Origin: an uncultured Acetatifactor sp. | GTDB lineage: Bacteria > Bacillota > Clostridia > Lachnospirales > Lachnospiraceae | Length of the DNA: 64,000 bases | Assembly (NCBI GenBank): GCA_910586215.1 | Contig: CAJUGH010000008.1 | Coordinates: 87,395-151,394 of the forward strand | Reading direction: 5' to 3' | Shown here: positions 47,676 through 56,563 of the stretch, piece by piece | How positions within the stretch are numbered: position 1 is the first letter of the stretch | Layout of the letters: each line of letters starts with the position of its first letter | Translations under genes and position numbers: made by a program | The notes under the pieces: generated by a model | Told to the model about the DNA's origin: nothing | Database searches by the model: none | What the model saw: only the letters and a program-made list of their open reading frames with translations

Positions 47676-50594
47676 CTACATCATCCGGACCTTCCCCAGT
47701 TCCTCCGAAAAGTCTGTCCTGTGAGGCTCAAACTGCGGCTCCCCGAAGATAAGTCCCTGCACATAGTCTGCTCCCAGTTCCACTACCTTGGCCAGTTCAT
47801 CATCATCCTCGATTCCTTCTGCCACCACCCACAGGCTGTTCCCATGACAGTAATTAATAATCCCCCGTACATATTCCTGTGCGGTGGCATCTGTATGGAT
47901 CCCGCTGATGATCCCGCCGTTGATTTTCACGAAGTCAAGGCTCCGGTTCATGAGCACATCGCTGTTGCTATAGCCTGCACCAAAATCATCCAGGGCAATC
48001 CGCATATTGTTCTTCCGGCAGAACTGGGTCTTACGTTCCTCGATCTCCTTCTCTGCGCGGGCATTCTCTGTCAGTTCCACCACCACACGCTGCAGCTTCT
48101 CCCCGTACTGCTTCTCCACCGCCTCGAATTCCCCTGCCGTCAGACACTGGCTGGGAATGGAGTTCAGGAACAGGTTCACATGCTCCGGCAATGTCTGGAT
48201 CTGGAAGAAATCCTGCAGGGCACAGAGCCATGTGAGCCGTTCCACCTGTCCCAGCCTGGACTGGCTCTCTGCCAGGCGCAGAAGTTCTGCAGGACCCAGG
48301 ATCATGTCGGACACCGGACGGATCAGTGCCTCATACCCATAGACAGAACCATCCTTCACAGACACAATAGGCAGGTAGGCATATCGTACCGTGTTCTCCC
48401 GCAGGATACGGTTCAGTTCCCCCACACCCTGCATTAGGATATTATCCTTCTCATAACTCTCCCAGTCAAATTCATTGATGCTGCCCTTGGCCTTACGTTT
48501 GCTCTCATATAAGGCAAAATCGGCATTCTGGGACAATTCCTCATAGGTACTGCCGTCCCTGCCATAGATGGCAAAACCTCCAGAAGCAGACAGAATGATC
48601 TGGCTGCCATCCCCTATCTGGATCCTGTATTCCACAAACCTACTGTGGAGCTGTAGTACCTTCTCCCGCAGGACCTCGGCATCCTCCCCCCAGAAATAGG
48701 CCATATATTCATCCCCTGACCTCCTGGTGGCATAGAAGTTCCCCCCTGTATAAGACCGCAGGGCATCTGCCATCAGGCTGATATAACGGTCTCCCATCTC
48801 ATGGCCGTAGCTGTCATTCACATATTTCAAGTGATCCAGATCCCAGGCCGCCATCACGCCAGGACCTGCCTGGCCGCTCTCCATCAGTCTGGCAACAATC
48901 CGGCGGAAAGCACTTCTGTTGTAGAGATTGGTCAAGGCATCAAAGTCCATCTCATGACGGATCTTTTTCTTCTCCATCACAGTATCTGTCACATTCTGGA
49001 AGGTATAGACGGTCTCTTTCTCCGTCTCTTTCTTCACCATGTATATATAGGACTGCCCCCCGTCACGTCTGGACAGAAGGTATACGTCCCCCTCGTCCTC
49101 CTCTGCCTTCATGCGGGATAGCACTTCCTCAATAAGCTGGTATGCACGCTCCTTGTCCACATAACATTCACCGCCCATATCTTCCGGCAATTCCAGCATA
49201 CCAGCCAGTTCCCCTGCAAAAAGCACCTGGTCCGATTCCTTGTCATGTTCAATGATGCCAATGGGCAGATTCGACATGTGAATGATTTCCACAAGCCTGG
49301 CACTCTCCCGGATCACCTTCTCCCCCTGCCGTTCCACGGCCTCTGCCAGCCGGTCCAGCTCATACACCTGTGTGCGCGGCAGCACTACATGTCCTACGGA
49401 GAACTCCTGTATGCCTTTCATCAGCACTTTGATGGGCTTGGTCATGTGGCCTGTAATCACATAAGCCCCCCAGATACCAGCTGCCAGGGAAATCGCCACT
49501 GCCATGGCAATGACAGTCAGCAGGTTCTTCGAGGAAGCTGTCACCACAGACTGCCGCACAATCCCCCCCAGGAACCATACCTCATTCTCAAAGGGCGTGT
49601 TGGAATCATAGAGACGCATAGGATCCATATATAGATAAGCATCTGCCTCCTTCACCTGCAGGAAGCCCTGGACTTGCCCGGGCCGGCCCAGTTCCAGCAC
49701 GCATCCGGAGGGAAAGGCAGACCGGAACCTCCCACCCTGGACCAGTACAATCTCCGCACTGCCATCTGCCCTGATATATCCCAGGCAATAGCTGGCCATA
49801 TCATCAATACCGATCTCTCTGCTGTCCAGGAAATGCCGCAGGTAATCCAGGCTGATACCTACCCCCATCACACCGATACAGGTGTGCTTTTCATCCACCA
49901 TGGGAATCATGTAGGAGATCATCTCCGTATCATTCTCCCTCAGCCGGAAGGCGCTGCTGAAATGTCCCAGATACCTTGTCTCCTCCCCTGTTGAAGCATT
50001 TCCCACCTGGAGGGCCTGTTCATAGACCTTCCCCGCGGACTGGGTGAAGGTAAGTTGTTCCGTCCAGGAATCTCCCAGGGTCAGCCCCTTCTCAAACATG
50101 GTCTTGCTGATTCCTGCCATCACCATCACATCAGAATTCTCAGACGATTCCTCCCCAGGGTTCATGTCCCTGAGAAACATGGTATCACGGCTCTGCGTGC
50201 CATTCTCCAGAATGATAAAACAGTCCGTCACATTCCGGGACCGCAGGGTCTCAAGGAGAATGGGCAGGCTCTCGCTCAGGAACCGCTTTCTGATGTCCTC
50301 CCTGGCAAACATGGTGGAAACAGGCTCTCCTTCCTCTGCCGCAAACCCTGTCAGAAGCTTATTCACATTCTCCTCAAAATGATCCAGGTCCGTCCAGGCC
50401 AGTAGGTTTTCCTCCAGGTTCTTGCTCCTGGTATCTACCATATTCTCTAGGATCTTCCTGGTGCTGGCATCCAGCTTGCCTGGAGTCTCTGTCACAAATA
50501 TGATGCTCACAAAAATGGCAATCTGGAACAGCATTGCCAGGATAATCGTGCTCATGATTCTGGTGTTAAGTTTTCTCTTTCCCGCTTTCTTCAT
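47676..50594 (-). CDS. Membrane GGDEF-EAL protein, probable c-di-GMP phosphodiesterase
   Basis: A 972-residue transmembrane signalling protein. The N-terminal helix (TIILAMLFQIAIFVSIIFV) and a second near 355 flank a large extracellular sensor of the CACHE type. A HAMP-like and PAS-like region leads to a GGDEF domain (about 570-735) in which the active site reads SGDEY, so cyclase activity is probably lost. The EAL domain (about 740-965) keeps catalytic residues: YEALIRP, ELTENAR, DDFGAGYS, FVKI, AEGIE and VQG. The likely net activity is therefore c-di-GMP hydrolysis controlled by an external ligand. The start at 50594 is supported by GGGGGG four bases upstream. It follows the solute-binding protein gene by 44 bp. 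Confidence 0.9.
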   Translation of the reverse strand: MKKAGKRKLNTRIMSTIILAMLFQIAIFVSIIFVTETPGKLDASTRKILENMVDTRSKNLEENLLAWTDLDHFEENVNKLLTGFAAEEGEPVSTMFAREDIRKRFLSESLPILLETLRSRNVTDCFIILENGTQSRDTMFLRDMNPGEESSENSDVMVMAGISKTMFEKGLTLGDSWTEQLTFTQSAGKVYEQALQVGNASTGEETRYLGHFSSAFRLRENDTEMISYMIPMVDEKHTCIGVMGVGISLDYLRHFLDSREIGIDDMASYCLGYIRADGSAEIVLVQGGRFRSAFPSGCVLELGRPGQVQGFLQVKEADAYLYMDPMRLYDSNTPFENEVWFLGGIVRQSVVTASSKNLLTVIAMAVAISLAAGIWGAYVITGHMTKPIKVLMKGIQEFSVGHVVLPRTQVYELDRLAEAVERQGEKVIRESARLVEIIHMSNLPIGIIEHDKESDQVLFAGELAGMLELPEDMGGECYVDKERAYQLIEEVLSRMKAEEDEGDVYLLSRRDGGQSYIYMVKKETEKETVYTFQNVTDTVMEKKKIRHEMDFDALTNLYNRSAFRRIVARLMESGQAGPGVMAAWDLDHLKYVNDSYGHEMGDRYISLMADALRSYTGGNFYATRRSGDEYMAYFWGEDAEVLREKVLQLHSRFVEYRIQIGDGSQIILSASGGFAIYGRDGSTYEELSQNADFALYESKRKAKGSINEFDWESYEKDNILMQGVGELNRILRENTVRYAYLPIVSVKDGSVYGYEALIRPVSDMILGPAELLRLAESQSRLGQVERLTWLCALQDFFQIQTLPEHVNLFLNSIPSQCLTAGEFEAVEKQYGEKLQRVVVELTENARAEKEIEERKTQFCRKNNMRIALDDFGAGYSNSDVLMNRSLDFVKINGGIISGIHTDATAQEYVRGIINYCHGNSLWVVAEGIEDDDELAKVVELGADYVQGLIFGEPQFEPHRTDFSEELGKVRMM

Positions 50595-50638
50595 GCATCC
50601 CCCCGTCTGCCGCACCCAGCTTCCCACCCAGAAACCTC

Positions 50639-52090
50639 TTATCTGCCGCAGATCTCCTCTAACTGTAACCTTACAGATGCATACCATTCTTCGAAATGCG
50701 CATCACCCAGATACTGTTCCAGCAGTCTGGCCGCCTCCTCAGGGGAAGCTGCCAGAATCTCTGCCCTGTCTGCCATAGCCTGGCCGATCATGGCCTCCCC
50801 CAGTAGATTGCGCAGGCTGTCTGCTCCCGGGAAGCCTGCGGTAGTATAGGGGATATTCTCCTGCAGTTCCCCAAAGGCACAGGTAATGATATCCACCTGC
50901 AGTTCTTCCATCTGATGACCGGACTGTGTCTGGTAATCCTGGAGTTTCTGGACATCATTGGCTTCCTTCTTCACTGGCAGGTAGCCTGAGTTCAAAGCAA
51001 ACTCCAGGTTACGGTCCGTCTCTGTGAGCCAGCGCAGGAACACCACACTGGCATATTCCCGCCGTTCTGTAGACCTGGTCACAGCCATGCAGGCCCCCTG
51101 TTGCACGATATACCCCTTCCCCTCTGCAAACCTGGGCACCGGAAGCACCAGGTGTTCAATCGGATAACTCTCCCCGTCCCTTGTAACCTCTGTGGGAAAA
51201 TAAGAGGCGCTGGAACTGGAACAAACCTGGGCGATGATCTCCCCCAGGGTAATATCATCGGAACGGTATTTCCCCACATGCTTAAAATACCCCTTTACAT
51301 AGGGAGCATAGTAATTATCCCAGAGTTTCCTGGTCACATCCTTGTCAAAGGTAAGGGTTACCTGTCCGTTCTCCACTGTATAAATCTCTGCACCAAGCTG
51401 TGCACTGCCTGCAAACATGTAGTTTGCAAAGGCATCCCGTCCAAAGAAGCTCTTTCCCCCGCTCCATTCATAATATTTCTCAGCGACAGCAGCAAGTCCC
51501 TCCACGGTAGCCAGATCCTCCAGACTCACATCCCCGGCCCCGGCAGCGAAACGGTCCCAGTCCGTCTTGTTCAACAGCATCACTTCCGTGCTCTTGGCCA
51601 CGGGGAACAGCTTCCAGGCATCATCCCCGCCAAAATATCCCTCCTGGACATAGGAGTCCACATACTCCTCCTGTTCCTTCCCGCTCACGTACTTCCCCAG
51701 GTCAACCAGGATATCCTTCTCATCCAGGGCCACTGCATTGTCCAGGTAGGTCTGGAAGATGTCTGGCAGGTCATCTGCGCCTGCCTTCCTGTTCACAGCG
51801 TCATCCAGGGCCTGGTACAGCTCCGATACACTGTTCTTGCTCTCTGCTACCACCAGGATACCCTTCTCAGCTCCCACTGTATTGTTGAATTCGTCCACCA
51901 GACGTTCAAAGGCAACTGCCTGGGCACCATTATAGTAGTTCCAGATGGTAATTGTCTGTGGATCTTTCCTGTCCAATCCGTAGTCATTCTCTCCGCAGCC
52001 TGTCAGTATCGCTGCCATCGCTGCCACCAGCACCGCCACAGCCCTGACAGCAGATCTCCTATATACTCCCCACACCCGTCTTCCAGACAT
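50639..52090 (-). CDS. Extracellular solute-binding lipoprotein (family 1)
   Basis: A 483-residue ABC-type substrate-binding protein. The signal ends in lipobox ILTGCG near residue 33. The mature part begins QTITIWNYYNGAQAVAFERLVDEFNN, characteristic of sugar-binding family 1. It is typical in size but no permease or ATPase genes lie near. Instead it sits between a diguanylate cyclase and a GGDEF-EAL gene, so it may present a ligand to the membrane sensor. The start at 52090 follows GGGGAGGAG; the upstream frame to 52171 is unlikely. A TATAAT at 52155-52160 (minus) suggests an internal promoter. Confidence 0.9.
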   Translation of the reverse strand: MSGRRVWGVYRRSAVRAVAVLVAAMAAILTGCGENDYGLDRKDPQTITIWNYYNGAQAVAFERLVDEFNNTVGAEKGILVVAESKNSVSELYQALDDAVNRKAGADDLPDIFQTYLDNAVALDEKDILVDLGKYVSGKEQEEYVDSYVQEGYFGGDDAWKLFPVAKSTEVMLLNKTDWDRFAAGAGDVSLEDLATVEGLAAVAEKYYEWSGGKSFFGRDAFANYMFAGSAQLGAEIYTVENGQVTLTFDKDVTRKLWDNYYAPYVKGYFKHVGKYRSDDITLGEIIAQVCSSSSASYFPTEVTRDGESYPIEHLVLPVPRFAEGKGYIVQQGACMAVTRSTERREYASVVFLRWLTETDRNLEFALNSGYLPVKKEANDVQKLQDYQTQSGHQMEELQVDIITCAFGELQENIPYTTAGFPGADSLRNLLGEAMIGQAMADRAEILAASPEEAARLLEQYLGDAHFEEWYASVRLQLEEICGR

Positions 52091-52210
52091 CTGACTCCTC
52101 CCCTGTGCCCACGCTACATGGCACGAACCCTCTGGCTCACATATTTTTAATACCATTATAGTACTTTTCACCCAGATATTCTATAGTAGATTTGCTTTTT
52201 CATAAGGCAT

Positions 52211-53641
52211 TCACCCTTCTTCCAAAAGCCCTTCCTCACTGCAGTCCTCATAGAACCTACAGCCGCAGCGCCCATTTTCCTTTACCACATATAGGGCAGC
52301 ATCTGCCTTTCCGTACAGGTCGTCATGAAATCCCGCATGGGAAAAGGCACCCCCCACACTCAATGACACAGCAGGCAGACTGTCCTCGGGATGCATCAGA
52401 AGCTGGTTCAAGGACCCTATTTTCTCCTCTATGATCTGCTTCTTCTCAATGGTAATGTCCACAATGATCACGGCAAACTCATCCCCGCCAATCCTGGCAG
52501 GCATGTCCGTCTCCCTGAATGTCTCCACCAGCAGGCTGGCAACTTTTTTCAGTACCTTATCTCCTGCTTCATGGCCATAGCCATCGTTTACCAGTTTGAA
52601 TTTGTCCACATCAATAATAAGCAATGCCAGGGGATTGGCCTTTGCCTTTAGCAGAGTCTTCCACTCCTCAAAGGCCCCCCTGTTGGCAATCCCTGTCAAG
52701 GGATCATGTTCTGCCTGGTGCCGCAGGTCCTCTGCCTGGTGTCGCAGCATCAGTTCATTTGCTGCGTTCAGTTCATATATATTGTTGTAGGTCAGCGCCA
52801 GATACCGGAATTCATAAGCACCTGTGATGTCCAGCCTCTTCTCTTCCTTGATATTGTTCACATAGATATGCAGCGGCTTGACAATCAGGCACAGGATCAG
52901 CACAAATGTCATGATCGTCTCCACGAACAGCACGCTGATCAAGATACGCTGGCCAGACATGATCCGTTTCAACTGGTCTGCACTGTGCTGCTGGGCATAT
53001 TGCATATTGCCCTTCACACTGTCCAGGAACCTGGAGATCTCCTCCTCAATCACTGCCTTGCTGTCCTGGTAGGAACTGCCGAAGACCAGTTCCCTGGCCC
53101 TATCCACCAGTTCTTCCGGACTAAGGCCCAGGTCCTGCTCCTCCAGTTCCATCTCCTGTATATCCTCATATTCCGACAGATCCTGTCCCTGGGCCGCCGC
53201 CACCAGTTTCATGGCATAGATCTCCTGGCCCATCAGCCGGTTGGATTCCTGAAGGGCGCTGTGCAGGTATGCATAGGCTTCCTGACCGGTGCCATACTCC
53301 TGCAGCTTCTCCAGGGCGCCATCCCTGCTTCGTGTCTCATATACTTCCTTAAAATACTCCCGTACATTGACAGGATCCATCTCCACCGCATACAGACGCA
53401 CCTGCTCTGTGAGGTAGTCTGAACCACTTGCCACCAGGGAAGCCAATTCCTGGTAATCGATATAGGCATCTGTGTGAGACATCATTGCATCGTATTTCCT
53501 GGAGGCGAAGACGGTCACGAACACCAGGAATACATATAATACCACTGATATCAAGATCATCACATAATTCAAGGTACGTATCCGGATGCCCCGCAGGGGC
53601 TTTCTGGAGCCTGCGTCCTTTTGCTGTATATTTTTCTCCAT
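52211..53641 (-). CDS. Membrane-bound diguanylate cyclase (GGDEF)
   Basis: A 476-residue protein that makes c-di-GMP. Two transmembrane helices (about 27-49, YVMILISVVLYVFLVFVTVF, and ~235-258) flank an extracellular helical sensor domain. The GGDEF domain (about 310-465) has the intact active site RIGGDEFAV and an allosteric inhibition site RETD just before it. NDGYGHEAGDKVLKKVA is the substrate-binding segment. It is first in a three-gene c-di-GMP cluster. AGAGGGAG precedes the ATG, and a strong promoter is directly adjacent to the rpsI terminator. Confidence 0.92.
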   Translation of the reverse strand: MEKNIQQKDAGSRKPLRGIRIRTLNYVMILISVVLYVFLVFVTVFASRKYDAMMSHTDAYIDYQELASLVASGSDYLTEQVRLYAVEMDPVNVREYFKEVYETRSRDGALEKLQEYGTGQEAYAYLHSALQESNRLMGQEIYAMKLVAAAQGQDLSEYEDIQEMELEEQDLGLSPEELVDRARELVFGSSYQDSKAVIEEEISRFLDSVKGNMQYAQQHSADQLKRIMSGQRILISVLFVETIMTFVLILCLIVKPLHIYVNNIKEEKRLDITGAYEFRYLALTYNNIYELNAANELMLRHQAEDLRHQAEHDPLTGIANRGAFEEWKTLLKAKANPLALLIIDVDKFKLVNDGYGHEAGDKVLKKVASLLVETFRETDMPARIGGDEFAVIIVDITIEKKQIIEEKIGSLNQLLMHPEDSLPAVSLSVGGAFSHAGFHDDLYGKADAALYVVKENGRCGCRFYEDCSEEGLLEEG

Positions 53642-53703
53642 ATGTAATCTCCCTCTTTGATCCTGTCATCCAGCCACCCCGGCCTTTCAAATGGTTGGAT
53701 ACT

Positions 53704-53732
53704 ATTATACCCCAGATATGGAAAAATGTTAA
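53704..53732 (-). promoter_or_regulatory. Promoter of the c-di-GMP cluster
   Basis: On the minus strand TTAACA (53727-53732), 17-bp spacer, TATAAT (53704-53709), 63 bp before the cyclase start codon. It begins directly at the end of the rpsI terminator. Confidence 0.75.
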
Positions 53733-53763
53733 GAAAAAAACTCCGCAGGTTTCCCTGCGGAGT
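53733..53763 (-). terminator. Terminator of the rplM-rpsI operon
   Basis: On the minus strand ACTCCGCAGG-gaaa-CCTGCGGAGT followed by TTTTTTTC, 32 bp after the rpsI stop. Confidence 0.92.
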
Positions 53764-53794
53764 ACATATCGTTGAAATCCTGTATTCCGTTTGC

Positions 53795-54190
53795 TTATCT
53801 CTTGGAGAACTGGGGTGCACGCCTTGCAGCCTTCAAGCCGTACTTCTTCCTCTCCTTCATACGGGGGTCACGTGTCAAGAATCCAGCCTTCTTCAAAACA
53901 GGCCTGAAATCACCGTCCACCTGGAGCAGGGCCCTTGCAATACCATGTCTGATAGCACCTGCCTGGCCAGTGTAGCCGCCGCCACGCACATTGACGATCA
54001 CATCCAGTTTCTCATTCATCTCGGTAGCCACCAGGGGCTGACGAACGATCACTTTCAAGGTCTCCAGTCCAAAATACTCATCCATGCCTCTCTTATTAAT
54101 GGTAACATCGCCTTTGCCAGGTACCAGATATACCCTTGCGATGGATTTCTTCCTTCTGCCTGTACCGTAGTACTTCTCCGTCTTAGCCAT
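53795..54190 (-). CDS. rpsI: 30S ribosomal protein S9
   Basis: A 131-residue S9, including the start KYYGTGRRKKSIARV, the family motif GGGYTGQAGAIRHGIARAL and the conserved C-terminal SKR-type tail (APQFSKR) that contacts P-site tRNA. It follows rplM by 20 bp in the standard operon and is followed by a strong terminator. Confidence 0.98.
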   Translation of the reverse strand: MAKTEKYYGTGRRKKSIARVYLVPGKGDVTINKRGMDEYFGLETLKVIVRQPLVATEMNEKLDVIVNVRGGGYTGQAGAIRHGIARALLQVDGDFRPVLKKAGFLTRDPRMKERKKYGLKAARRAPQFSKR

Positions 54191-54210
54191 GATTGATCTC
54201 CTCCTATCCT

Positions 54211-54639
54211 TTAGAATGTCAGCACTTCGGGCTTCTGAGCCTCCTGCTTGTGGTCAGGTCCTGCATATACATAGAGTTTCCTGTACATCTGCCTTCCTAA
54301 AGGTCCCTTGGGAAGCATGCCCTTCACGGCAAGTTGCACCACCTGTTCGGGCTTCTTTGCCAGCTTCTCCCGCAGGGTAGTCTCCTTCATGCCGCCCACA
54401 TATTCAGAGTGATGGTAATAAATCTTCTGATCCAGCTTCTTGCCGGTCACTTTCACCTTCTCGGCATTGACAATGATCACATAGTCACCAGTATCCATGT
54501 GAGGCGTATAGATAGGCTTATTCTTGCCTCTCAAAACTTTGGCAACCTCTGAAGCAAGGCGTCCAAGGGTCATGCCTGTCGCGTCTACTACATACCATTT
54601 TCTATCGATTGTAGCCGGGCTAGCCATAAATGTTTTCAT
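54211..54639 (-). CDS. rplM: 50S ribosomal protein L13
   Basis: A 142-residue L13 with the family segments DATGMTLGRLASEVAKVL, GDYVIIVNAEKV, and KGMLPKGPLGRQMYRKLYVY. The start at 54639 (MKTFMASPATIDRKWYVV) follows GGAGGG; an ATG at 54660 would add seven residues without support. A well-formed promoter and a ~150-nt leader precede it, consistent with autoregulation. Confidence 0.98.
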   Translation of the reverse strand: MKTFMASPATIDRKWYVVDATGMTLGRLASEVAKVLRGKNKPIYTPHMDTGDYVIIVNAEKVKVTGKKLDQKIYYHHSEYVGGMKETTLREKLAKKPEQVVQLAVKGMLPKGPLGRQMYRKLYVYAGPDHKQEAQKPEVLTF

Positions 54640-54795
54640 GATATTCCCTCCGTATTGCACTTTGTTTGTCCTGCATCCACCAGCTTCGCAGATGTCCGGC
54701 TACGTCACGGGCTTCGGCAGAACGGTTCGTCTTCTATTTTCATACGCCTGGCCGGGGCTTTGGCTTGGCGTCTTGAAACACTGTCACAGTCATAC
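54640..54795 (-). promoter_or_regulatory. rplM 5' leader, candidate L13-type autoregulatory RNA
   Basis: About 150 nt between the promoter and rplM has conserved-looking hairpins. One is ACGCC ... GGCGT (about 54745-54772), enclosing AAGCC and CCGGCC. L13 leaders are known in Firmicutes; whether this one fits that consensus needs a covariance-model scan. Confidence 0.45.
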
Positions 54796-54824
54796 ATTTT
54801 ACTATAGGGCATTTCCGATGTCAA
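54796..54824 (-). promoter_or_regulatory. Strong promoter of rplM-rpsI
   Basis: On the minus strand TTGACA (54819-54824), 17-bp spacer, TAAAAT (54796-54801). Confidence 0.9.
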
Positions 54825-54876
54825 TGCCTTTTTGCAAAACATATCCATAAGTCTTATAAAAAGTCAGTGTTTACAA

Positions 54877-55617
54877 TTAGAACTCATACTTTACCAGGGT
54901 CAGTCCCCTGGCCGGGGCAGTCGGCCCCGCCATGCTGCGGTCACGGGCTGCCAGGATGTCTGCCATGGACTCCGGCTGGCACCTGCCCATCCCTGCCTCC
55001 ATCAAGGTTCCCGCGATAATGCGCACCATATTGTACAGGAAGCCATTCCCGCAGACACGAATCACCAGTTCCGGCCCCTGCTCCTCCACCACCAGGGAAT
55101 GGATGCACCGCACAGTGCTCTCCACTTGTGCCCCGGCCTGGCAGAAGCTCTTGAAGTCATGCTCCCCCTCCAGATAAGCCGCCGCTTCCTGCATCCGCCC
55201 CACATCCAGGTCATGGTAGGTAAAATGGGTATACAGCCGCCTGGTGGGCATGGGAAAGGGCGCCCTGTAGATTCGGTATTCATAGGTCTTGCGGCTATGG
55301 CAGTACCTGGGATGCCAGTCCGGGGCCACCTGGCTGGACGCCTGGATCCGGATGGCTTCCGGCAGCCTCTGGTTCAAGGCATAGGATATCTTGTCAGCAG
55401 GCATCCTGCTTGTGGTGTCGAATACTGCCACATTTCCCAGGGCGTGGACACCGGCATCCGTGCGGCTGGCCCCCATAACCTCTATCTTCTCCTGTAACAG
55501 ATCTGTCAGACACCGGTTCAGTTCCCCTGCAACCGTGATCCCATTGTCCTGTACCTGCCAGCCGTGGTAATCAGTGCCGTCATAGGCCACCACCAGCTTC
55601 ACGCGTTTTTTTTCCAT
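54877..55617 (-). CDS. truA: tRNA pseudouridine(38-40) synthase
   Basis: A 246-residue TruA modifying uridines 38-40 of the tRNA anticodon arm. Features: AYDGTDYHGWQ at the start, the catalytic Asp in GASRTDAGVHALGN, and RIYRAPFPMP then FLYNMVRIIAGTL near the end. Position after ecfT and before rplM is the conserved Firmicutes order. A 106-bp gap with a GGCGGTATACCGCC palindrome separates it from ecfT. Confidence 0.97.
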   Translation of the reverse strand: MEKKRVKLVVAYDGTDYHGWQVQDNGITVAGELNRCLTDLLQEKIEVMGASRTDAGVHALGNVAVFDTTSRMPADKISYALNQRLPEAIRIQASSQVAPDWHPRYCHSRKTYEYRIYRAPFPMPTRRLYTHFTYHDLDVGRMQEAAAYLEGEHDFKSFCQAGAQVESTVRCIHSLVVEEQGPELVIRVCGNGFLYNMVRIIAGTLMEAGMGRCQPESMADILAARDRSMAGPTAPARGLTLVKYEF

Positions 55618-55679
55618 AAGATACCCCTTTGTCCTAAAACCTAAAAACCCATCAAAATCCCGGCATGCACTGCAAAAGC

Positions 55680-55693
55680 GGCGGTATACCGCC
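55680..55693. other. Perfect 14-bp palindrome between ecfT and truA
   Basis: GGCGGTATACCGCC lies within a longer imperfect hairpin (AAGCGGC ... GCCGCTT, roughly 55676-55709). It could be an attenuator or mRNA-stability hairpin separating ecfT and truA expression. Confidence 0.4.
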
Positions 55694-55723
55694 TTACAGC
55701 CGCTTCACGGCCTGGGTGACTTT

Positions 55724-56530
55724 TCAGAAGATGGGCAGCCTTCCCACCGTAATGCTCACTGCCAGGTAGAGGAACACACATAGGTATCCAATCCTGTCCC
55801 TGCCCTTGTAGACCAGGGGCTTCATCTTGGTCCTCCCCTCCCCGCCCCGGTAGCAGCGGGATTCCATGGCCATGGCCAGGTCATTGGCCCGGCGGAAGGC
55901 CGAGATGAACAGGGGCACCAGAAGGGGAACCAGGGCTCTGGCCCGCTTGATGAGACTGCCGCTTTCAAAGTCTGCCCCCCTGGCAATCTGGGCCTTCATG
56001 ATCTTGTCCGTCTCCTCCAACAGGATGGGAATGAACCGCAGGGCGATGGACATCATCATGGCCACCTCATGGACCGGCACCCCGATCCACTTTAAGGGAT
56101 GCATGCCCTTTTCCATGCCATCCGTGAGATTGTTGGGCGTGGTGGTCAGTGTCATAATGGAAGATCCAATGATCAGCATGGTCAGCCGGATGGCTATGGT
56201 CACGGCCATCTCCACCCCTTCCCTGGTAATGGTCAGCTTCCACAGTGTAACCAATGGCACCCCTGGGGTCAGGAACAGGTTGAATACCACTGTGAACAGC
56301 AGCAGGAACAGGATTGCCCGCATCCCCTTGACCATGAATCTGAATGGAACATGGGAGAGCCGGATCACGATTCCCAGGAATATGGCCGCTGCCACATACC
56401 CCAGGAAATTCCGGAATAGGAACAGGGAAATGATATACAGCAGTGTCCCGCCCAGCTTCACCCTGGGATCCAGCCTGTGGATCACGGATTCTGTCTGATA
56501 ATATTGTCCTAATGTAATGTCTCTGAGCAT
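55724..56530 (-). CDS. ecfT: ECF transporter transmembrane component
   Basis: A 268-residue energy-coupling-factor T protein with about six hydrophobic helices (for example LGYVAAAIFLGIVIRLSHVP and MRAILFLLLFTVVFNLFLTPG). The conserved coupling motifs ARG are present in IARGADFESG and in SRCYRGGEGRT (the ARG motifs contacting EcfA). It works with EcfA1 and EcfA2 and with substrate-binding S proteins encoded elsewhere to import vitamins. It is 33 bp downstream of ecfA2. Confidence 0.95.
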   Translation of the reverse strand: MLRDITLGQYYQTESVIHRLDPRVKLGGTLLYIISLFLFRNFLGYVAAAIFLGIVIRLSHVPFRFMVKGMRAILFLLLFTVVFNLFLTPGVPLVTLWKLTITREGVEMAVTIAIRLTMLIIGSSIMTLTTTPNNLTDGMEKGMHPLKWIGVPVHEVAMMMSIALRFIPILLEETDKIMKAQIARGADFESGSLIKRARALVPLLVPLFISAFRRANDLAMAMESRCYRGGEGRTKMKPLVYKGRDRIGYLCVFLYLAVSITVGRLPIF

Positions 56531-56563
56531 ATGTCTCCTAAATGTCTGATTCCTAATGTCTGA

